The notes under the pieces are model-generated. The model did not search any database. It was not told the origin of the DNA and worked only from the letters and a program-made list of their open reading frames with translations. The position numbers and the translations under genes were made by a program. This document shows positions 1-4,888 of a DNA stretch of 7,957 nt, piece by piece. The stretch comes from an uncultured Eubacteriales bacterium. GTDB taxonomy: Bacteria; Bacillota; Clostridia; Oscillospirales; Oscillospiraceae. How positions within the stretch are numbered: the first letter of the stretch is position 1; each line of letters opens with the position of its first letter. The DNA lies in assembly GCA_900547405.1 (NCBI GenBank), contig URGL01000080.1, positions 1 to 7,957 on the forward strand, in the 5' to 3' direction.

Positions 1-49
1 ACGAGATGCTCAGGAGTCTCGTGGGCTCGGAGATGTGTATAAGAGACAG
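1..49. other. Illumina Nextera i7 index/read-2 adapter contamination
   Basis: Positions 31-49 read AGATGTGTATAAGAGACAG, the Tn5 mosaic end used in Nextera libraries. Positions 16-30 are the Nextera read-2 overhang GTCTCGTGGGCTCGG. Positions 8-15 (GCTCAGGA) are an 8-base index which, reverse-complemented, is TCCTGAGC, the Nextera index I recall as N704. Positions 1-7 (ACGAGAT) are the end of the P7 primer. Real genomic DNA begins at position 50. The adapter happens to keep the minus-strand reading frame open, so any protein predicted through it would carry an artificial tail of about 16 residues. Confidence 0.98.
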
Positions 50-3000
50 GGCGTAGAGGGTTACGGTTTTCCCCTGGGTGGCGGTGAGGTTCTTCACCGA
101 AGCGCCGTCTTCATACCGGACCCGCCCCGAGGAGGAGGTGCTCCAGCCCAGGAAGGTATAGCCCGGCCGGGTGAACTCCGGCTCCGGCAGAGCCGCCTGC
201 TGATCGTAGGTCCAGGTCAGGGTCTCCATGGTCCCCTGGCCGCCGTTGGCCTTGAAGGCCAGCCGGTAGGTGATGGGCTTCCAAACGGCGTAGAGCTCCA
301 CGGTGCCGTTTTCCTCCGCCGTCAGGCTGACTACCTTCTCCCGGTTTTCGTAGAGGACCTCTCCCTCCGGGCTGTCGCTCCAGCCCTGGAACACATAGCC
401 CGTCCGCCGGAAGGCGTTGGCCGTCAGGGCGGCGGTCTTGCCGTAGGTCATGGTCTGGGTCCGATCCCTGGCGGTGGCTCCGTTGCCGTGGAACAGGACC
501 TTATACCGGTTCACCGTCCACTTGCCGTAGAGGGTCACCTCCTCGTCCTCCTGGTCGGCCAGGTTCTTCACCGGCTTTCCGGGGGTGTAGGTCTTTCCCT
601 TCCCGTTGGAGCGGGTGTTCCAGCCGGAGATATGGCAGCCCTGCCGGTCTCCCGCCTGGGTGGGCAGCACCCAGCCTTCGTTGTAGATAAGCTCCTGGGA
701 GATAGGCTCCGTGATGCCGTCATTGGGGTCCAGCAGCAGCCGGTAGGTGATGGGGCTCCACTGGGCGTAGAGGGTCAGGGAGGCCTTGTTGGTTTCTTTC
801 AGATCCCGGACGGTCTCGCCGGGCAGATAGGCGTCCCCGGTGCCGTCCTTGGCGGTGTTCCATCCGGCCAGGGTGTAGCCCTTGCGCCGGAAGCCGCTAT
901 CGGGCAGGACCGTGTCCATGCCGTAGCTCAGCCGCCGCCGGGAGGCGGAGCCGGAGCCGCCGTTGGCGCTGAAGGACAGGGTGTAGGAGATGGCCGTCCA
1001 CTTGGGGTACAGGGTCAGCTCTCCCCGGGTGCCTATGGCAACGGAGGTGATCTTCTCCCGGTAGTGTTCATCTAGGTACCAGCCCCCAAAGAGGTAGCCG
1101 GTGCGGCCGGGGGCTTTCAGGGTCAGGCCCTTGGGGGAGGCGTAGGAATCGGGGTTGGGATTTTCCACGGACTCCATGTCCATGTAGGCGATGGGGTAGG
1201 TCTCCCGGTAGAGGATCACATCCTCCTGGGGCAGCTCCCTGTCGCAGCTTTCCTCCAGGAACCGTTTGCCGCAGAGGCCGCACTGCCAGTGGGCCAGTAC
1301 GCCGTCGGCCTCCTCCGTAGGCTCCTGCCGCTCCACGAATTCCGGCGCGTGATTTGCCTTCCAGGTGGCCTTTCCGCCATAGTCCCCCCTGGGAGTCGCC
1401 GCCCAGGTGCAGGGGTAGAGGCAGGTCAGGGTGTCGCCGGTGAAGGCCCCGGAGTAGATGGTGGGCCGGGTGCTGCCGGTGAAGGTCAGGGTTTTCAGTT
1501 TTTCGCATTCCTGGAAGGCATAGCTTCCGATGTAGCGCAGGCTCTTCGGCAGGGTCAGCTGTTCCAGGCCTGAGCAGTTGGCGAAGCCGTAATTGCCGAT
1601 TTTTCCCACGCCCTCCTCAATATCGATGGAGGCTACCCCCGTGCCGGACCAGGGGGCCGGACGGGAGGCCGAATAGCCGCACATATAGTCCTCACCGATG
1701 ATGGAAAGACGGGTCAGATTTTCCAGGCATCCGGTCAGGAACCGGGCATCCTGGGCGGCGTAAATGGCCAGATCCTGAATTTGATCGCAGCCCAGGAAGG
1801 CATCCTCCGCCATATCCATCTTTGCCAGGATCACCAGGTTTTTCAGATTGCCGCAGTCCCGGAAGGCGCTGTCCGCCACGGCCTCCACCGTATCCGGCAG
1901 GGTCAGTTCCTCCAGGCTGCTCAGGCCCCGGAAGGCGTTGGAGCCGATGTAGGTGACGCCCTCCCGGAATTGGATCCGGCGGACCTGGTCCGCCACCTCC
2001 CGCCAGGGGGCGTTCGTCACCAGGACCCCATCCAGCCGGGAGGCGCTGAAGTCATCGATCCGGCTGCCCCAGCCGGGACCCAGGACCAGGGTGCCGTCCT
2101 CCTCCAGGGTATAATTCGGGTTCTCCGGGTCCTTCTTGGCCAGAGGGTAGCTGGTAGAAAAGTCCCCGTCCTGGAATTGGTCTCCCAGGGTGCTGACGCC
2201 GTTGCTCCTGTGCTTTTCCAGCCAGTATTCGCTGCCTTTGAGGTAGTACAGGTAGGGGTCGTGCTCCGCGTCCCAGGTAGCGTCCAGGCAGTAGTAGAAT
2301 TCGCCCAGCTGCACAATGTTCCAGGCGTGGTTCATGGCCTTGCTGGAGATCACCCGGGCATCCACGCCGGATTCCAGGCACAGCCGGTAAAAGGCCGTGG
2401 CGTAGCCCTGGCAGACGGCGCTGCCCCGGATCAGGGCGGCGTAGGCCGTGTATTTCAAGGTATAGGTCTTGTCGTTGAGATTCTTCCGGTCGTAGGTCAC
2501 GTTCCGGCAGAGATAATGGTAGATGGTGTCGATCTTCTCCCGGTTGTCCTTCCCCTCCAGGTTTAATTCTCCCAGGAGCCGGTCCACGGCCCCGTCCAGC
2601 TCTGCCTCCTGGTCCTCCGTGGTGTAGTAGAGGAAGTTGAAGGTGAACTGGCAGGAGAATTCCTCATCGGATATCTGCTCAAAGCGGTAGGAGCCCCGAT
2701 AGCCGCCGAACTCGTAGCGCAGATAGTCCCCCTCTGTGGGGACCCCGGTATGGGCCACGGCCCCGGCGTAGATGGACCGCATGAATTCCGCCGCCACCGG
2801 CACACCCGCCAGCCGGAATTCCGCATGAAAGCTGGGCTCCCGGTTCTTGAGGCTCTGGCGCATGGCCTGGGAGGCCTCTGCTACGGTGGCGTAATAGCTG
2901 TCTTCCAGGGCGGCGTAGGCCGCCACCATGGAAATGGCCGGAATGTCCGCCTCGGTGAGCACATCCTCGTAGAGAGGGTTGATGAAGACGATTTCCTCCG

Positions 3001-3310
3001 GAAGGGGCAGCTCCTCCGTCTCTGCCGCCGCCGTTTCCTCCGTCGGCTCCTCCGTCGGCGGCTCCGTGGATTCCTCCGTCGGCTCTGGGGCTTCCGTAGA
3101 TGCCTCCGTCGGCGCTTCGGTTTCCGTAGCTGCTTCCGTGGGTGCCTCGGTTTCTGCCGGTGCCTCGGTAGTCTCCTCCGGCTCTGTGGGTGCCTCCGTC
3201 TCCATGGTTTCCAGGGTCTCCGGGGCCGCCTCCGGCCCTTCCTCTGCCCAGGCAGGCACCAGGGGCAGACACAGGCTCAAAGCCAGGATCAGCGCAAGTA
3301 TCCGTTTCAT
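50..3310 (-). CDS. Secreted transglutaminase-like protein with BspA-type LRRs and InlB-type B repeats (3' end missing)
   Basis: This is one continuous minus-strand frame of 1087 codons from the ATG at 3310-3308 to the adapter junction. No stop is reached, so the C-terminus is missing. Residues 1-22 form a Sec signal peptide (MKR, hydrophobic core, cleavage after AWA). Residues 23-105 are a low-complexity linker rich in EAPTE/PTEE units. About 255-400 is a transglutaminase-like (Transglut_core) domain with Cys300 in AVCQGYA, His328 in NHAWN and Asp343 in CLDATWD, so the triad looks intact. About 440-630 carries LRR_5 (BspA-type) repeats, seen as IGSNAF, VADSAF and IGSYAF units each followed by a L..L.LP strand. 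A paired-cysteine motif (HWQCGLCGKRF, Cys677/Cys680) precedes the B repeats. Five InlB/Flg_new-type B repeats of about 75-80 residues follow from about 705, with GY.F.GW cores and LY..W ends; the fifth stops at TLYA. The protein is probably exported and surface-associated, cross-linking or cleaving peptide substrates or binding host/cell-wall partners. Its substrate cannot be read from the sequence. The start follows AAGGAGGTGA with 9-nt spacing to the core GGAGG and overlaps the upstream lipoprotein stop. Confidence 0.93.
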
Positions 3311-3447
3311 CCGGCCTCACCTCCTTCGAAGGTATAAACCTCCTCTACGGTCCCTTCTTCCACAACCGTCGGCCCTGCCTCCGTCTTCTTCCCAACGCAG
3401 CCGGACAGCAGCACCGCCGCCAAAACCAGAGTCAGTATTCGCCGCAT
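3307..3447 (-). CDS. Very small lipoprotein (46 aa)
   Basis: The frame begins at the ATG at 3447-3445, with the ribosome binding site AGGAGGGAG just upstream, and encodes 46 residues. Residues 1-16 are a short lipoprotein signal: MRR, a hydrophobic stretch, then the lipobox LSG-C with Cys17 as the predicted lipidated residue. The mature part is only about 30 residues, Gly/Glu/Val-rich, with no domain I recognise. The stop TGA overlaps the start of the large transglutaminase-like gene (ATGA), and that gene's ribosome binding site lies inside this coding sequence, so the two are almost certainly translationally coupled. An upstream ATG at 3549 would extend the frame, but it destroys the signal peptide, has no ribosome binding site and lies upstream of the promoter. 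The role is unknown; it could be a membrane-anchored partner of the secreted protein, or its lipid tail may be the whole function. Confidence 0.75.
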   Translation of the reverse strand: MRRILTLVLAAVLLSGCVGKKTEAGPTVVEEGTVEEVYTFEGGEAG

Positions 3448-3480
3448 GGCATCTCCCTCCTGTTTTTCTTCTTTTTGATT

Positions 3481-3509
3481 ATTATAATCGGAAAAACAGG
3501 GAAATGCAA
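3481..3509 (-). promoter_or_regulatory. Sigma-A-type promoter of the lipoprotein/transglutaminase unit
   Basis: On the minus strand, TTGCAT (3509-3504) and TATAAT (3486-3481) are separated by exactly 17 bases. The predicted transcript starts near 3474, about 27 bases before the lipoprotein ATG. No other gene lies between, so both minus-strand genes would be read from this promoter. Confidence 0.7.
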
Positions 3510-3541
3510 TAAGGAAAGTTCTACCCGCTGTGCCGGGGGAA

Positions 3542-3557
3542 GGGTACACCGGTGCCC
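3542..3557. other. GC-rich hairpin between divergent promoters
   Basis: GGGTAC (3542-3547) and GTGCCC (3552-3557) can form a 6-bp stem (one G-U pair as RNA) around ACCG. It lies outside both predicted transcripts, upstream of each promoter, with no T run. It may be a protein-binding inverted repeat or chance. Confidence 0.25.
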
Positions 3558-3581
3558 GGAAAGTATGAGGAAAAAGGAGGA

Positions 3582-3610
3582 TTTACAGAACGGATAACAC
3601 CCGGTATAAT
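3582..3610 (+). promoter_or_regulatory. Sigma-A-type promoter for the first intergenic RNA
   Basis: TTTACA (3582-3587), 17 bases, then a perfect TATAAT (3605-3610). Transcription would start near 3617. No annotated protein lies directly downstream; a hairpin with a T-rich tail follows within about 110 bases, so this promoter seems to make a short RNA or a leader. Confidence 0.6.
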
Positions 3611-3615
3611 AGAAG

Positions 3616-3730
3616 TGCCCAAGTATGAATTGGAATGAAGACCGATTAAAGGAGGAACGCAACTGCCAGTAGTCGTAGGAGGCCGCCCCCCCAGGGCACC
3701 TCCGATGGGGCAGTATTGCTGTATTTTTTA
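3616..3730 (+). ncRNA. Candidate short structured RNA or leader, unrecognised
   Basis: The stretch is bounded by a strong promoter and a terminator-like structure. It contains a 15-codon frame (ATG 3625 to TAG 3672, beginning MNWNEDRLKEERNCQ) that runs across an internal AAAGGAGGAA sequence at 3648-3657. After that, a second frame without ATG, starting about CTG 3663, stays open to TAG 3771-3773. The RNA can fold with GGAGG (3678-3682) paired to CCTCC (3699-3703), and the 5' GTGCCC (3615-3620) could compete by pairing with GGGCAC (3694-3699). I do not recognise a known riboswitch or RNA family. It could be a leader-peptide attenuator, a small RNA or a remnant of a repeated intergenic element. 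Whether it is transcribed is inference. Confidence 0.35.
3659..3729 (+). terminator. Terminator-like stem with T-rich tail
   Basis: GCAACTGCC (3659-3667) pairs with GGCAGT-a-TTGC (3709-3719), about 10 base pairs with one bulged A, enclosing the GGAGG/CCTCC inner hairpin and a 7-base C run. It is followed by TGTATTTTTTATTT. The T tract starts a few bases after the stem and the enclosed loop is long, so termination efficiency is uncertain. Confidence 0.45.
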
Positions 3731-3731
3731 T

Positions 3732-3760
3732 TTGACAAATCGGAATTTGCATGCTAACAT
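3732..3760 (+). promoter_or_regulatory. Promoter of the RNA/DUF3800 unit, with inverted repeat in the spacer
   Basis: Consensus TTGACA (3732-3737), 17-base spacer, TAACAT (3755-3760). The predicted start is near 3767. An inverted repeat CAAAT-N4-ATTTG (3736-3749) followed by the palindrome GCATGC (3749-3754) fills the space between the -35 and -10, a suitable place for a repressor to bind; that role is inference. The promoter begins inside the T-rich tail of the preceding terminator, so the two units are packed end to end. Confidence 0.68.
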
Positions 3761-3766
3761 ATACAT

Positions 3767-3855
3767 ACAATAGGTTTGTGGTACTGGTACTGCAAGCTTG
3801 GGCTGGTCGTAAGACCCTGGTCCACCGAGCGGCGGGGAGATTCCCCGCCTTTTTT
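3767..3855 (+). ncRNA. Small structured RNA directly upstream of the DUF3800 gene
   Basis: An RNA of about 90 nt is delimited by a consensus promoter and an intrinsic terminator. Its 5' part has a direct repeat, GGTACT-GGTACT (3780-3791). The centre folds as GCTTGG (3796-3801)/CCGAGC (3825-3830), an asymmetric internal loop, then GGTC-GTAA-GACC (3805-3816), a stem capped by a GNRA-type tetraloop. The 3' end is the terminator hairpin. Several DUF3800-associated structured RNA motifs have been described by comparative genomics (as I recall, the DUF3800 motif series from Weinberg and colleagues), and this position matches that arrangement. I cannot say which motif, if any, it belongs to. It may be a cis-regulatory attenuator or a separate RNA partner of the protein. 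No SRP, 6S or tmRNA signature is visible. Confidence 0.55.
3831..3855 (+). terminator. Intrinsic terminator ending the small RNA, before DUF3800
   Basis: GGCGGGG (3831-3837), a five-base loop AGATT, CCCCGCC (3843-3849), then six T (3850-3855). It is a strong textbook terminator placed only 27 bases before the DUF3800 start, so most transcripts should stop here unless there is read-through or regulation. Confidence 0.85.
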
Positions 3856-3881
3856 ATACAGAAAAAACAGGGGATGATTTC

Positions 3882-4562
3882 GTGTCCGAGAGAATCTTAA
3901 GCGTTTTTATTGATGAATCCGGAGACTTTGGACCATATGATAATCGTGCTCCCTATTATCTGATCGCAATGGTTCTTCACAACCAGGACATAGATATCTG
4001 CAACGACATATCCAAAATGGATGAACGGATGCGCAATCTCGGCTACGAGCACCACGCCATACATACAGGGCCACTGATTCGAAGAGAGTCTGTCTATGCG
4101 AACGATCTTGTGGAGGATCGAAAGCATCTGTTTAACATTCTCTATCACTTTTCACGCAAATTAGACTTTCGCTATATTTGCGTCTCCGTCAAGAAAAGCG
4201 AATGCCCCGATGTTGTTGCCATGATCGCCAAAGTGTCAAAGGCAATTGCGGATGCGGTGCGTTCGAAGGAGCAACTCTGGGGCGTGTTCGACCGTGTCAT
4301 TATTTACTATGACAACGGGCAAATCGAATTGACAAAAATTCTTACATCGGTATTCAGCACGCTTTACACAAATATCGAATTTCGAAAAGTGTCACCGGTG
4401 GATTATAAGCTATTTCAGGTGGCGGATTTGGTCTGCACCTTGGAGCTGCTGGCGTTAAAAGCGGAAAGCAATGGCTTTACAAAATCAGAACAGGATTTTT
4501 TCGGTTCACCCAGAGATTTTCGTAAAAACTTTTTGAAAGGTTTTCGTGAGAAGGCGTTGTGA
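3882..4562 (+). CDS. DUF3800 domain protein
   Basis: 226 residues with the DUF3800 N-terminal signature FIDESGDFG (residues 9-17, Asp11 and Glu12), a central strand IIYYDNGQ (140-147, Asp144) and the C-terminal FQVADLV (178-184, Asp182). These spaced acidic residues fit the RNase H-like fold proposed for the family, suggesting a metal-dependent nuclease, but no reaction is established. There is no signal peptide or membrane segment, so it should be cytoplasmic. The start is GTG at 3882 after AGGGG (3869-3873); the ATG at 3874 is out of frame and ends after eight codons. The gene is AT-richer than its neighbours (I count 40% GC over 3901-3960 against 58% over 5341-5400), which suggests horizontal acquisition. 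DUF3800 genes often sit in accessory regions and next to structured RNAs, as here. Full length for a compact family member. Confidence 0.88.
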   Translation: MSERILSVFIDESGDFGPYDNRAPYYLIAMVLHNQDIDICNDISKMDERMRNLGYEHHAIHTGPLIRRESVYANDLVEDRKHLFNILYHFSRKLDFRYICVSVKKSECPDVVAMIAKVSKAIADAVRSKEQLWGVFDRVIIYYDNGQIELTKILTSVFSTLYTNIEFRKVSPVDYKLFQVADLVCTLELLALKAESNGFTKSEQDFFGSPRDFRKNFLKGFREKAL

Positions 4563-4564
4563 CG

Positions 4565-4576
4565 CCCCCCCCCCCC
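4565..4576. repeat. 12-base poly-C tract
   Basis: Twelve consecutive C bases begin two bases after the DUF3800 stop codon. It does not lie in any reading frame I annotate. It is weakly able to pair with GGGC at 4581-4584, but no convincing T run follows. Such tracts are prone to length change in replication and sequencing, so its exact length should be treated with caution. Confidence 0.9.
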
Positions 4577-4606
4577 AAGAGGGCTTTGGTTGGCCGCAAA
4601 AACCGA

Positions 4607-4635
4607 TTGACAAACCCTGCAAAACATGGTACACT
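4607..4635 (+). promoter_or_regulatory. Promoter of the SCIFF operon
   Basis: Consensus TTGACA (4607-4612), 17 bases, TACACT (4630-4635). The transcript should start near 4642, leaving an AT-rich leader of about 30 bases containing the AGGAGG ribosome binding site (4658-4663), nine bases before the precursor ATG. Confidence 0.75.
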
Positions 4636-4672
4636 CTATAAATAAAATAAACAAACCAGGAGGAATTTTTCC

Positions 4673-4819
4673 ATGAAGCATATTCAGACCATCGAGACCC
4701 GCAATCTGTGCCAGAGCGCCAAGAACGGCGGCTGCGGCGAGTGCCAGACCTCCTGCCAGTCTGCCTGCAAGACCAGCTGCGGCGTGGCAAACCAGAAGTG
4801 CGAGAACACCAACAAGTAA
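4673..4819 (+). CDS. scfA: SCIFF ranthipeptide precursor peptide
   Basis: A 48-residue peptide that begins MKHIQTIETRNL and carries the hallmark GGCGECQTSCQSACKTSC core, followed by CGVANQKCEN-type ending. This is the SCIFF (six cysteines in forty-five residues) family, one of the most widely conserved ribosomal peptide precursors in Clostridia. Cysteines are at 13, 21, 24, 28, 32, 36 and 43: the six core positions plus Cys13 in the leader part. The downstream maturase makes thioether bridges from Cys sulfur to side-chain carbons of acceptor residues. In the characterised homologue CteA the described bridge, as I recall, is Cys32 to Thr37; here residue 37 is Gly, so the bridge must form elsewhere (Thr34 is one candidate) or differ. 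The final product and its function are unknown for the family. Start chosen by AGGAGG at 9-base spacing and by exact family length. Confidence 0.96.
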   Translation: MKHIQTIETRNLCQSAKNGGCGECQTSCQSACKTSCGVANQKCENTNK

Positions 4820-4841
4820 TCAATTGCAATTTTCAAAAAGC

Positions 4842-4867
4842 TGCCGCCTGTTCAGGCGGCACTTTTT
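4842..4867 (+). terminator. Hairpin with T tract between SCIFF precursor and maturase (probable attenuator)
   Basis: TGCCGCCT (4842-4849), loop GTTC, AGGCGGCA (4854-4861), then C and five T (4863-4867); it is preceded by AAAAAG. The maturase ribosome binding site follows only seven bases later, and no new promoter is evident, so partial termination here would give much more precursor than enzyme mRNA, a common arrangement in ribosomal peptide operons. Confidence 0.75.
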
Positions 4868-4888
4868 CTGTACGAGGAGAACGGAAGA

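Noticed and set aside
31..49. Transposon end (Tn5 mosaic end)
   Set aside because: It is flanked by Illumina primer and index sequence, so it is library adapter and not a mobile element.
35..1075. Plus-strand 346-codon frame
   Set aside because: It is the antisense shadow of the B-repeat region, begins inside the adapter, and has a Gly/Val/Leu/Pro-rich composition with no domain. The opposite strand gives repeated, recognisable domains.
3001..3200. CRISPR-like repeats
   Set aside because: The short repeats are in-frame codons for PTE units with no constant spacer length or unique spacers.
2679..3320. Gly-rich 213-codon frame on the minus strand
   Set aside because: It is a frame-shifted reading of the Pro/Thr/Glu linker. 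The correct frame gives a signal peptide and joins the transglutaminase domain without a break.
3448..3549. Longer start for the small lipoprotein
   Set aside because: The extension places the lipobox too far from the N-terminus and begins upstream of the promoter. The internal ATG has AGGAGGG.
3616..3730. ZTP, SRP or 6S RNA
   Set aside because: CCGCC and GGGCAC look a little like the 3' part of the ZTP motif, but the required 5' half is missing. No SRP GGAAGGAAGC loop or 6S open-bubble layout is visible.
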